Assembly (NCBI RefSeq): GCF_018614525.1
Contig: NZ_JAGGOL010000010.1
Location: 6,631-42,970 of the forward strand
DNA from: Streptomyces sp. ISL-11
Lineage (GTDB): Bacteria > Actinomycetota > Actinomycetes > Streptomycetales > Streptomycetaceae
Length of the DNA stretch: 36,340 nt
Direction of reading: 5' to 3'
Part shown: piece after piece, positions 15,716-24,379 of the stretch
Position numbering within the stretch: the first letter of the stretch is position 1
How the letters are laid out: each line of letters opens with the position of its first letter
Notes under the pieces: generated by a model
What the model saw: the letters and a program-made list of their open reading frames with translations, nothing else
The model's database searches: none
What the model was told of the DNA's origin: nothing
Translations under genes and position numbers: made by a program

Positions 15716-17791
15716 GTGATCACGAAAAGAAGGCATGCCCTATTAATCGGAATCGCGTCATACGAAGACCCGAGGCTGTCGCTTCCCAACGGGATCCGGC
15801 ACAACGTCGGTGAACTGCGCGCAGCGCTCACGGACCCGGCGGTGGACGCCGTGGCTCCCGGCGACTGCGAGGTGGTCACCCCTGGTCCGGGGCGGTCGAT
15901 GATGGGCAAGGTCGCCCAGGCGGCCCTCAGCGAGGATCCGTTGGTCGTGTACTGGTCCGGCCACGCCACAGTCACCGCGGACGGTCAGCTGTACCTCGCC
16001 ACCCCCGACTCGGACGCGCGGACTCTGGCGACATGGCTCTCGGCCCATTCCGTCGCCGAGAAAATGATGTCGCCCCGCGGCCCTGCCGATCGCCTGCTGA
16101 TCCTGGACGCCTGCTTCTCCTTTCCCCGATCGGCACACAGGAGTGAGTTCCCCGACCGGTTGCGACGCGGGCTCAGCCGGCTGGCCCGTCGGGGAATCGC
16201 CGTGCTCTCGTCGGTGAGCACCACACCGACGGCCTTCGCCGCGAACACCCGCACACCTTCCGTATTCACCGGCCAGCTGGCCACGGTCCTGCGCACCGGA
16301 GCCCGGACAGCGACGAACGGCCTGAGTCTGGCGTCCGTCCACCGGCTGTTGGGCAACCGCCTGAGCCGCAACGGCTACTACCGGGCGTGCCTGCGCAATG
16401 CCGCCGGCTACACCACACCGATCACCTCCGGTGGGCCACACACCCCGCGCCCGGCGCCCGCCGCTCTCCCGGCCCATCCATCTCAGGACACACAGCGGTA
16501 CGCACTGGCCGTGGGCGGCTCCCCCGCTCCGTCCGGTCCCGCGAACAGCGCCTTCGCACAGGTCCGCCCCGCAGACGACGCACGGACGTTCCACGCGGCC
16601 CTGCTGCACGGCGGCTGTGGTTTCACCTCGCGGAGCACCAGTCTCCTGGCAGGCGTGCCTTCGCTGGGGACCGTACGCAACAGCATCAGGAATCTCGCAG
16701 GCCGCAGCAGCAACATGCTGCTGGTCTACGTCTCAGCGCTCGGGGTGGTCGACTCCGGGCCCGACGGGCTGGACATACAGCTCACGCTGGCCCCGGATGC
16801 CCGCATAGCCACCAGTGAGCTGGTCAAGGAGCTCCGGTCCTCGACAGCCGATCGCGTCATGCTGCTGGTCGACGTCTGCACCGACGATGCCGCGGAGCGG
16901 CCCTCGGGCGGCAGCGGCCACGACCGGGGCTTCCCTCCCTGGCAGCGAAGGGCCGGCTTCAGTCAGGTGGTCGTCTCGTGGGGCGACTCGGTGGTCCGGT
17001 CCCCCACGATGTTCGGGTCCTCGGCGCTCACTCCTCCCCCTTTGCCCTGGTACGACGGCATCCCGACCAGGTCGGCCCTGACGCGCCCCGACCTCCCGTT
17101 ACCCGACCCCTCGGCGCCCGGCGACCTCGTGGCCACACCTCCTTTCCCACCGTCGTGGCGCTTCGACTTCCCCGGTGCACAGGTCCACACCGTCGACCGC
17201 GCCGGGCCTCTCGCCGCATGGGGCGGTCTCCTCGGCATGGCACCCTCCGTGGTGACCGATGACGCGCACTTCCCGCTGAACTGGGCGTGCCAGCCACCGG
17301 TGGAGATGATCCAGCCCCCGGCCCGTGCTCCTGAGAAACCCGGCCGGCACGCGGCCCGGCCCATCCCCGCGGTCGCCGCTCCGGCGGAGGAGACCGCCCC
17401 GGCCCACCGCGGTCACCGGGCCCGACTGCGGCTCGCGGACGACGCGCTCCCCGTTCGGGCCGGTTCCGACGTCGTCCTCACCTTCGACTACGTCCCCCTG
17501 GACCACGCCCCGCGGGTGCCCCGGCCATCGAGCGACGCGACCGAGGAACATCCCCTGGACATCACTGTGCGGATCCGCGCGACGTCGGCGACGGTGTATC
17601 CGTCCCTCGTGCACCTGCCCCTCACGGATGAGCGCGGAACGCCGCCTCAGGACTTCACGGTGACTCCGCGGTCGGACGAGCCGGTGGAGTTGTCCATCGA
17701 CGTTCTCCGGCGTGCCGACGGGGCTCTGCTCCAGGAGCTGAAAGCCGTCCTGCCGGCCCGCGACACGGAGGACCTGGAACTCTCACGATGA
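15716..17791 (+). CDS. Caspase-like (peptidase C14) protein with second, degenerate caspase-like domain
   Basis: The 691-residue protein starts at GTG 15716. Residues 5-235 are a prokaryotic caspase-like domain: ALLIGIASYED, catalytic His83 in VVYWSGHA and Cys133 in LLILDACFS. Residues about 280-395 repeat the fold (LLVYVSALG; GLDIQLTLAPDAR; LLVDVCTDDA): Cys388 aligns with Cys133, but Leu342 takes the place of His83, so this copy is probably inactive. A Pro-rich stretch and a beta-rich C-terminal domain (about 565-690) follow. No membrane segment, TPR or NTPase domain is seen. By family it cuts proteins after a specific residue when triggered. The next gene, a CHAT protein, overlaps by four bases. 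Confidence 0.82.
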   Translation: MITKRRHALLIGIASYEDPRLSLPNGIRHNVGELRAALTDPAVDAVAPGDCEVVTPGPGRSMMGKVAQAALSEDPLVVYWSGHATVTADGQLYLATPDSDARTLATWLSAHSVAEKMMSPRGPADRLLILDACFSFPRSAHRSEFPDRLRRGLSRLARRGIAVLSSVSTTPTAFAANTRTPSVFTGQLATVLRTGARTATNGLSLASVHRLLGNRLSRNGYYRACLRNAAGYTTPITSGGPHTPRPAPAALPAHPSQDTQRYALAVGGSPAPSGPANSAFAQVRPADDARTFHAALLHGGCGFTSRSTSLLAGVPSLGTVRNSIRNLAGRSSNMLLVYVSALGVVDSGPDGLDIQLTLAPDARIATSELVKELRSSTADRVMLLVDVCTDDAAERPSGGSGHDRGFPPWQRRAGFSQVVVSWGDSVVRSPTMFGSSALTPPPLPWYDGIPTRSALTRPDLPLPDPSAPGDLVATPPFPPSWRFDFPGAQVHTVDRAGPLAAWGGLLGMAPSVVTDDAHFPLNWACQPPVEMIQPPARAPEKPGRHAARPIPAVAAPAEETAPAHRGHRARLRLADDALPVRAGSDVVLTFDYVPLDHAPRVPRPSSDATEEHPLDITVRIRATSATVYPSLVHLPLTDERGTPPQDFTVTPRSDEPVELSIDVLRRADGALLQELKAVLPARDTEDLELSR

Positions 17792-19089
17792 CGCAAGAGC
17801 ATCCCTATATCGTGTCGGCAGACGCATACGATTCCCTGCGTACCCTCAACCGCCGGTGCACCCACGACCCGGCCCCGCGCACCATGTTCCTGTCCTTCCA
17901 CCGGCAGAGCAACGACCCTCGCGCCTTCGACGTCCACGCCCATGGGGATGCCCTCCCCTTCGACGGCAATGGTGAGCTGCGCGGAATTCTGCGGCGTGAT
18001 CCCGCGGAGATCGCATCCGCGGTCGACACCATGCTGCGTTGCTGGCTGAAGCGGGTGGTCAGGCACAAGCAGCACCCGCAAGCCCGCTCGTACTGCTACG
18101 ACGGCTTACCCGCCGATACGTTCGGCGAGGAGAAAGCCCGGGACATGCTGAAGCCGATCGGCCTCGAACTGGCGCGGGCGGGACACGCCCTGTTCGAGTT
18201 CATCTTCTCCGGCGGTGACCCGGGGCTGACCCGAATAGGCAACGAGCTCCGTGGGGCGCTGCGCCAAGGCCCTCAGACGATCACCGTCACCTCGGACGAC
18301 CTCTTCGTGCCGTGGGGCATGCTGTACCTGCCTCCCGATCCGACGACGCACCTCTACCGAACGGGCGCGGCCTGGGAGCGCCGGGGATTCCTCGGATACA
18401 GCCACCTCATCGAGCACACTCTCAAATTCGTGGAAGGCTACGAGTACCTCATCGGAGCCGACATGGGTGAAGTCCGGTCGGGGCTGCACTTCGACCTGCG
18501 GATCAAGGGCGCCGCCGGGGCGGACGGACCGCTCGACCGCGTACGCGACATCCTGCAGGCGCACTCGAAGGTGCAGGAGCGTTCGCTCAAGGAGCAGGTC
18601 GCCGAGGCGTTGTGCGACCCGCTCGTACAGGAGCAGATCATGCTCTTCGGCGCCCACGGCAGCGCGGTGCGCCACGATGCCCGCGGCAGCCGGCAGGCGC
18701 AGGTCGTCCTCACGGACGACGAGCCCATTCGCACCTCCGACCTGGAGTACTGGGGCACCCAGCGCGGGGAACGCCTCCCCAACCCGCTCTGCTACATGAT
18801 GGTGTGCGAGGGCGCGCGCACGACCCTGCTCCTCCACGAGGGCCTGGGGAAAGCCCTGTTCAACCTCGGCGTCGGATGTCTCATCGGTCCGCAGATCGAG
18901 GTCCCGAAGACGTTCGCGAGCCACTACACCTGCCGGTTCTTCGAGGAGTTCTTCCGGCCCGGCAGAAGAGCCGCGTCCGTCGCGCAAGCACTGACCCGAG
19001 AGCTCTTCGACACTCAGGCGACTCCTCTGGGACTGACGTTCACCCTCTTACGGGGAATCGACAACCAACTGGTCGCCAGACCCCGGTGA
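17788..19089 (+). CDS. CHAT-domain protease-like protein
   Basis: ATG 17788 overlaps the caspase-like gene's stop. The C-terminal half of this 433-residue protein has CHAT hallmarks: DDLFVPWGMLYLP, catalytic His290 in IMLFGAHGSAV, Cys340 in CYMMVCEGA, then GVGCLIGPQIEVP and an F-F-E-E-F-F helix before the final helices. CHAT proteins are caspase-clade cysteine peptidases; known ones act in gasdermin activation, CRISPR-linked proteolysis and other conflict systems. The N-terminal about 165 residues are not recognised and carry no TPRs. With the caspase-like protein and the hydrolase it forms one transcription unit, so one may activate another. Confidence 0.82.
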   Translation: MTQEHPYIVSADAYDSLRTLNRRCTHDPAPRTMFLSFHRQSNDPRAFDVHAHGDALPFDGNGELRGILRRDPAEIASAVDTMLRCWLKRVVRHKQHPQARSYCYDGLPADTFGEEKARDMLKPIGLELARAGHALFEFIFSGGDPGLTRIGNELRGALRQGPQTITVTSDDLFVPWGMLYLPPDPTTHLYRTGAAWERRGFLGYSHLIEHTLKFVEGYEYLIGADMGEVRSGLHFDLRIKGAAGADGPLDRVRDILQAHSKVQERSLKEQVAEALCDPLVQEQIMLFGAHGSAVRHDARGSRQAQVVLTDDEPIRTSDLEYWGTQRGERLPNPLCYMMVCEGARTTLLLHEGLGKALFNLGVGCLIGPQIEVPKTFASHYTCRFFEEFFRPGRRAASVAQALTRELFDTQATPLGLTFTLLRGIDNQLVARPR

Positions 19090-19103
19090 GAAGGAAACCC
19101 ATC

Positions 19104-20099
19104 GTGCCTGTGATCGACACCCTGGATCTTAATCCCCGAGGCGATCTCTGTCACCCCGCGGATGGCGAGCCGGTTCCCCGTGACGCCGTGAAGGACGTTC
19201 TGGAGGAACATCTCGCGCTGGACGAGGACACCACGGACATCTTCCTCTACGTACACGGGTGGCGCACGACACCGGAAAAAGCCGAAGACGCCGCGATGCG
19301 GCTGTTCCGCATGGTGGAGGACCTCCAGCGCGGCCGGCCCGACCACTATCCACGGATTGCCGAATTCCGGCCCAGGTACCTCTGTGTGCGCTGGCCCGCC
19401 AAGAGCCCGCCGACCACGGCGGGCTACCGCGCCGTCCGCGAGAGGGCCGCGGCCATGTCCCACGACGGCCAGGCCGCCCACGTGCTCGCCTGCCTCCTCG
19501 GCTATTTCAACGACCACCGCGAGTTCCCCGCTCCCGGCCCCGACGTGATGCGCAGCGCCGGTGGTCAATACCTGCATTGTGTGGGCCATTCCTTCGGCGG
19601 GCGGTTCCTCTCCCACGCCATCATGGAAGCGAGCTCCCGCCCGGCCGAAGGGCCCGACACGCTTTCCTGGCCGTGGTCCAGCGAAACCTACCCGTGGACC
19701 GTGGACAGCCTGACCGTGTTCCAGATGGCCGCCCCCTCGGACGCTTTCGCCCACCCGCCCTTCTCCGGACTGCTGAGCGACAATGTGCTCAACGCCCCCA
19801 TCGCCCTCACCTTCTCGCCCCGGGACCGGGCGCTGGGCCTGTGGCACCGCCAGACGGAGAACGGAAAGAACGGCATCGGCCATCACGGCGCCACCGACCC
19901 GTCGGAGCATCTGCACACGATGCCACTGCACGTCCCTTCCGTCCCGTACGCATTCCCGGACCCGCCCGCCAGGATCCTGAATGTCGACGCGACCGAGATC
20001 TACCGCGAGTCCGGCCTGCGAGTCGAAGGGGCACACTCCGACTTCTTCCACCCGGAGTCCGCCCACCTGCTCCTGACCCTCGCCGACCACGCTCGCTGA
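19104..20099 (+). CDS. Alpha/beta hydrolase (lipase/esterase-like), candidate effector
   Basis: GTG 19104 has AAGGA at 19091-19095 and follows the CHAT gene by 14 bp. The 331-residue protein has an oxyanion strand IFLYVHGW, nucleophile elbow GHSFGG (Ser163), acid Asp241 in LTFSPRDRAL and His311 in VEGAHSDFF, giving a full catalytic triad. No signal peptide, so it acts inside the cell. By family the substrate could be an ester, a lipid or a peptide. In this operon it may be the effector that damages the membrane or metabolism, or a proenzyme cut by its caspase-like neighbours. Substrate is not predictable from sequence. Confidence 0.8.
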   Translation: MPVIDTLDLNPRGDLCHPADGEPVPRDAVKDVLEEHLALDEDTTDIFLYVHGWRTTPEKAEDAAMRLFRMVEDLQRGRPDHYPRIAEFRPRYLCVRWPAKSPPTTAGYRAVRERAAAMSHDGQAAHVLACLLGYFNDHREFPAPGPDVMRSAGGQYLHCVGHSFGGRFLSHAIMEASSRPAEGPDTLSWPWSSETYPWTVDSLTVFQMAAPSDAFAHPPFSGLLSDNVLNAPIALTFSPRDRALGLWHRQTENGKNGIGHHGATDPSEHLHTMPLHVPSVPYAFPDPPARILNVDATEIYRESGLRVEGAHSDFFHPESAHLLLTLADHAR

Positions 20100-20125
20100 C
20101 GCATCCCGTCGACGCGGTGACCGTG

Positions 20126-21640
20126 TCAGGCCCGGAGGCCGGCCATCCATGCCTCGATCTCGTCCGCCTGCCGCGGCAGGGCGACCGAGAGGTTCTCGTT
20201 GCCGTCCTCCGTGACGAGGATGTCGTCCTCGATCCGTACGCCGATGCCCCGGTACTCCTCGGGCACGGTCAGATCGTCCGCCTGGAAGTACAGGCCCGGC
20301 TCGACGGTGAGCACGATGCCGGGCTCCAGGGTGCCGTCGACGTACAGTTCGGTGCGGGCCGCGGCGCAGTCGTGGACGTCGAGGCCGAGCATGTGGCCGG
20401 TGCCGTGCATGGTCCAGCGGCGGTGCAGGCCGAGGTTCCAGACCCGCTCCAGCGACTGGTCGCCGAACAGACCCCAGGCGACCAGGTGCTCGGCGAGCAC
20501 CCGCTGCGCGGCGTCGTGGAAGTCGCGGTAGGCGGCACCGGGCTTGACGGCGGCGATGCCGGCCGTCTGGGCCTCGTACACGGCGTCGTAGATCTTGCGC
20601 TGGAGCGGGGTGAAGCGGCCGCTGACCGGCACCGTGCGGGTGACGTCGGCGGTGTAGAGGTTGCGGGTCTCCACGCCGGCGTCGAGCAGCAGCAGCTCTC
20701 CGGAGCGCACGGCTCCGTCGTTGCGCACCCAGTGAATGGTGGTGGCGTGCGGGCCGGCTGCGGCGATCGTGCTGTAGCCGACGGTGTTGCCCTCGACGCG
20801 GGCGCGCAGGAAGAACGTCCCCTCGATCCAGCGCTCCGACGTGGCCTCCGCCTTGTCGAGGGAGCGGACGACGTCCTCGAAGCCGCGGGCGGTGGCCTCG
20901 CAGGCGAAGCGCAGGTCGGCGATCTCGAAGTCGTCCTTGATCCGGCGCATTTCGGACAGGAGGACGCGGAACTCCTCGTCCCGCTCGGCGGTCACCTTGT
21001 CGTGCAGGGCGGCCTCGACACCGGCGTCGTAACCGCGCAGCACGCGGACCGGACCGGTGGCTTCCGACAGCTCGTCGGTCAGTTTGCGGATGTCCTTGCA
21101 GGGCAGGCCGAGGAGTCTTTCGTTCTCGGTGAGGCTGTTGCGCCGGCCGTCCCAGAGCTCGCCATGGCCGGAGAGCCAGAACTCACCGTTCTCGCGGTCG
21201 GATCGGGGCAGCAGGTACGCGGTGGCCAGGTGGCCGCCGTCCTCGTCGGGCTCCAGGACCAGCACACCGTCCTCGGTCTGGTCGCCGGTCAGGTAGACGT
21301 AGTCGGAGGAGGGCCGGAAGGGGTAATCCGTGTCGTTGGCACGGACTTTGAGATTACCGGCGGGGATCACCAGACGCTCGCCGGTGAAGCGGGCGGAGAG
21401 CTCGGCACGGCGGCGGGCGGTGTGCGCGGCCTGCGGGAGGGGCTCCAGGTCGTGCCGCTCGGTGTCGGCCCAGCCCTGCTTCATGTTCTCGGCGAGCTCG
21501 TCGCTCACCCCCCGGTCCAGGCCGTTCTTCCGCTGCTTTATGGTCTCCGCCTGCTCGCCCTCGGTGGTCTCCGGGGCCTGGAGCTCCTGGCTCTCGGACG
21601 TCCGCTCGGTCACGACTGCCTCCTGAATCGAATCGGTCAC
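20126..21640 (-). CDS. pepP: Xaa-Pro aminopeptidase (aminopeptidase P, M24B)
   Basis: The 504-residue protein has an N-terminal creatinase-like domain (VRANDTDYPFRPSSDYVYLTG) and a C-terminal pita-bread domain with all five metal ligands in place: Asp in LLLDAGVE and DVTRT, His in HGTGHMLGLDVHD, Glu in TVEPGLYF and in GVRIEDDILV. It removes the first residue before proline, using two Mn ions, in the cytoplasm. GTG 21640 follows AGGAGG with a five-base gap; a second GTG at 21613 has its own AGGAGG. It is convergent with the hydrolase gene, 26 bp apart, and probably a housekeeping gene unrelated to that operon. Confidence 0.93.
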   Translation of the reverse strand: MTDSIQEAVVTERTSESQELQAPETTEGEQAETIKQRKNGLDRGVSDELAENMKQGWADTERHDLEPLPQAAHTARRRAELSARFTGERLVIPAGNLKVRANDTDYPFRPSSDYVYLTGDQTEDGVLVLEPDEDGGHLATAYLLPRSDRENGEFWLSGHGELWDGRRNSLTENERLLGLPCKDIRKLTDELSEATGPVRVLRGYDAGVEAALHDKVTAERDEEFRVLLSEMRRIKDDFEIADLRFACEATARGFEDVVRSLDKAEATSERWIEGTFFLRARVEGNTVGYSTIAAAGPHATTIHWVRNDGAVRSGELLLLDAGVETRNLYTADVTRTVPVSGRFTPLQRKIYDAVYEAQTAGIAAVKPGAAYRDFHDAAQRVLAEHLVAWGLFGDQSLERVWNLGLHRRWTMHGTGHMLGLDVHDCAAARTELYVDGTLEPGIVLTVEPGLYFQADDLTVPEEYRGIGVRIEDDILVTEDGNENLSVALPRQADEIEAWMAGLRA

Positions 21641-21652
21641 GCCTGCCTCCTG
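21608..21652 (-). repeat. pepP: Tandem duplication of ribosome-binding site and start of pepP
   Basis: Minus strand: CAGGAGGCAGGCGTGACCGA is followed 27 bp later by CAGGAGGCAGTCGTGACCGA. Each copy carries an AGGAGG and an in-frame GTG (21640 and 21613), so two proteins differing by nine residues could be made. Confidence 0.6.
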
Positions 21653-22242
21653 TTTCGCATGCGGCCGGCAGCCATCGTAGGGGCGGGGCGGCCCGGGCAA
21701 GATCGCAGCCGGGAAATGCGCCGCGGTGGCCCGGTGCGCTCATGAGGGTCCGCGGCAACTGCTGTGGTGCGCAGGGGGCATCAGTGCCTGACGGGCACTC
21801 ATGTGAACGAGAGAGGAGTCGGCGCGGAGTCCGTCCACGGCGTCAACTACCTCACTACCAGAGCCCGCGCGACCCCGCACCATACGTTTGTCTGACATCC
21901 AGCGCGCTGTTTACGCCATCTGTCGCTGGGCTGACTAAATCACCGCAACTAGGTTCGCCTTCACAGTCACACAGACCTCTGGACCGCAAGCGGCACGTGG
22001 TTCACGCTGTGTGCCCACAGCGAAGGAACGGTCGCCGTCAAGGAGCCGTGGGATGTGCGGGGTGGGAACCGTCACGTCACAGCGCGGTACCGGACTTCTC
22101 GATACCGGTCCGCAAACGTGTTGGGTGATCGGCCCACCCTCCGCATGATGGTGACCGACGTTCGCTCGACCGCTCCGGCACCCCTGTCGGTCAAGCGGCA
22201 CGGCGACTTGACGGCTTGACGTGTTACACAGACAGGAGCGTC
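21653..22242. other. Long intergenic region upstream of the biosynthetic operon
   Basis: No gene is supported in these 590 bp. It must hold the pepP promoter and that of the operon starting at 22243. A cluster of TTGAC-like words lies at about 22206-22221, but no -10 partner at a normal distance was found. No regulator gene lies here. Confidence 0.4.
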
Positions 22243-23496
22243 GTGTCCCAGGGTACAACGGGGTCGAATTCCGGACTCGGTTCCTATTTTCGATTGCTGC
22301 GAGAGCCCGGCGCCGGAGCGCTGGCGTTCTGGGGGATGATCGGCCGGTTCCCGATCGCCATGCGGTCCATCGCCTGCCTGATGATGATCTCCGCGGTCAC
22401 CGGGTCACTGGCGGACGCCGGGACGGTGGCGGCGGCCATGCTGGTCTCGCAGGGGGTGGCCAGTCCGGTGCTCGGGCGGCTGGCCGACCGGCTCAGCCAG
22501 CGGCGGGTGTTGCTCACCGCGTGCCTGGCGCACGCGGTGGGGATGACGCTGCTGCTGGTGTCGATCGTGCTGGAGGCCCCGCTGTGGCTGCTGGTCGTCA
22601 CGGCGATGGCCACCGGGTGCACCTCGGTCTCGTTCACCTCGTTCATGCGTGCACGGTGGGCGGTGATGGTCGACCAGGGAGCGCTGCGGACGGCCTACGC
22701 CATGGAGTCCATGCTGGACGACACGATCTTTCTCCTCGGGCCGCTGCTGGTCACCGTGTTGGCGTCCGCGGTGCACCCGGCCGCGGGCCTGGTCGTCTGT
22801 GTGTCGATGACCTGCCTCGGCTCCGTCGCCGTCGCGCTGCACCGCCGGTCCGAGCCGGCGCACGAGCCGACGCCGGGCCAGGCACCCGAGCGGGCGATCA
22901 CGGTGCCCGGGGTCTGGGTGCTGACGATCGCCTACGCCGGGATGGGGTTCCAGTTCGGCGCGGTCGACGTGACGATGATCGCCTTCGCCCGGGAGCAGTC
23001 GACGCCGGGGGTCGCCGGCGTGTTGATCTCGCTGATAGCGGTGGGCAGCATGGTCGCCGGAGTGATCTACGGTGCGGTGAACTGGCGCCTCTCCCAGGCA
23101 CAGCTGCTCTCGGTCACCACCTGCGTGCTGACGCTCGGCGCACTCCCTCTGGTCTTCGCGAACTCCACCCTGGTGATGGCCTTCCTCGCCGTCGTCGCGG
23201 GCATCGCGATCTCACCGGCTCTGATAGCGGGCAGCACGCTGCTGGAGTCACTGGCCCCGAAGGGCTCGCTCTCGGAGGCGTTCTCATGGCTCACCAGCGC
23301 CGGGGCCCTGGGCATCGCCTCGGGTACGGCCGCGGGAGGGCAGTTGGCCGACGCGGGCAGTTCCGCGCAGGCGGCGTGGGCGGCGGTCGGCGGTGGGGCC
23401 GTCGCCCTCGTACTGAGTCTCGCGGGACAGCCGGCGTTGCGGAGGGGGAAGCCGGTCACGGAACCGGCTTCCGAAAGGGTTGCACTCGAACAATGA
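22243..23496 (+). CDS. MFS transporter (12-TM), probable product exporter
   Basis: GTG 22243 follows GGAG at 22234-22237; the frame extends nine codons further upstream but without a ribosome-binding site. The 417-residue protein has alternating hydrophobic segments and the motif GRLADRLSQRRVLL in the first cytoplasmic loop, typical of major-facilitator proteins. It has the look of an export permease with no substrate domain. As first gene of a seven-gene operon that looks like a natural-product pathway, it probably exports the product and may give self-resistance. Confidence 0.87.
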   Translation: MSQGTTGSNSGLGSYFRLLREPGAGALAFWGMIGRFPIAMRSIACLMMISAVTGSLADAGTVAAAMLVSQGVASPVLGRLADRLSQRRVLLTACLAHAVGMTLLLVSIVLEAPLWLLVVTAMATGCTSVSFTSFMRARWAVMVDQGALRTAYAMESMLDDTIFLLGPLLVTVLASAVHPAAGLVVCVSMTCLGSVAVALHRRSEPAHEPTPGQAPERAITVPGVWVLTIAYAGMGFQFGAVDVTMIAFAREQSTPGVAGVLISLIAVGSMVAGVIYGAVNWRLSQAQLLSVTTCVLTLGALPLVFANSTLVMAFLAVVAGIAISPALIAGSTLLESLAPKGSLSEAFSWLTSAGALGIASGTAAGGQLADAGSSAQAAWAAVGGGAVALVLSLAGQPALRRGKPVTEPASERVALEQ

Positions 23497-23512
23497 CAAT
23501 GAGGTCCGGATT

Positions 23513-24379
23513 GTGAGCACTGCGCATTCCATATCCGAGCGAGGCGGCCCTGGGGGCCTGCCGGTTCCCCGCCTCGCGTTCGACGAGTTCATGGCCTTCG
23601 GGCCGCGGGCCCTCATCAGGGCCGACGTCCCGGTGGTGATCACACTGCCGAAGGGCACCGAGGGCCTCGGCAGGAAGGGCGTGGCCGAGCGCCTCGGCGA
23701 CATGATGGTGACGCTGTTCACCGAGCCGAGCAACAAGCAGAACGCGGAGCGGTGGACCACCAAGGAAATCCGGCTCCGCGAGTTCTTCGAGGACGACCGG
23801 TTCCAGAACGACCCCGGCACCTGGAACCGCATCGTGTCGAACTTCCGCAACAGCCCGGCCGATGTCAACGCCGTCCTCGGCTTCGACGCCGAGAGACTGT
23901 TCGACTACCGGCACCCGATGAACGCGGCCAATCTGTGGATCAGCCATCGCGGTGTCTTCACCCAGAGCCACTTCGACGAGCTGGAGAACTTCAACATCGC
24001 CCTGGAGGGCCGCAAGCGCTTCGTCCTGGCGCCCCCGGGATTCCGGGAGTACTACCCGAGGTCGCTGAAGCAGGGGTTCGGTGACAAGTCGCGGGTCTTC
24101 GACTTCGACGACGTGGACCGGCGGCGCTACCCGAAGCTCGCGTCCAAGCTGGCCCAGCGCCGGGAACTGATCCTGGAACCGGGACAGATGCTCTACCTTC
24201 CGCTCGGCTGGTGGCACCAGGCCGAGTCGCTGGACGAGATGAACATCAACATGAACTTCTGGCTGCGCGATCCGAAGATCCTCCGCAGGCCGTACGTTCT
24301 CGGCGTGGCGCTCTACACGGCCGCCTACCGGAAGCTCAAGGGCGTCTACAACTACGAGCCGACGAAGGCAGCGTCATGA
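23513..24379 (+). CDS. JmjC/cupin-8 type Fe(II)/2-oxoglutarate oxygenase
   Basis: GTG 23513 has GAGG at 23501-23504. The 288-residue protein has the metal facial triad: His153 and Asp155 in SHFDELENFN, His235 in LPLGWWHQAES, with Lys168 (GRKRF) as probable 2-oxoglutarate ligand and the C-terminal MNINMNFW strand. The cupin-8/JmjC family hydroxylates amino-acid side chains, peptides or small molecules. Here it likely hydroxylates a pathway intermediate or an amino acid to be incorporated. It ends by overlapping the oxoamine-synthase start (ATGA). Confidence 0.83.
   Translation: MSTAHSISERGGPGGLPVPRLAFDEFMAFGPRALIRADVPVVITLPKGTEGLGRKGVAERLGDMMVTLFTEPSNKQNAERWTTKEIRLREFFEDDRFQNDPGTWNRIVSNFRNSPADVNAVLGFDAERLFDYRHPMNAANLWISHRGVFTQSHFDELENFNIALEGRKRFVLAPPGFREYYPRSLKQGFGDKSRVFDFDDVDRRRYPKLASKLAQRRELILEPGQMLYLPLGWWHQAESLDEMNINMNFWLRDPKILRRPYVLGVALYTAAYRKLKGVYNYEPTKAAS

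Noticed and set aside
15644..15814. Short ORF with GGGGGGAG upstream, overlapping the caspase-like gene start
   Set aside because: About 57 codons, with basic, unstructured composition and overlap with the real start in another frame; no sign of selection visible from one sequence.
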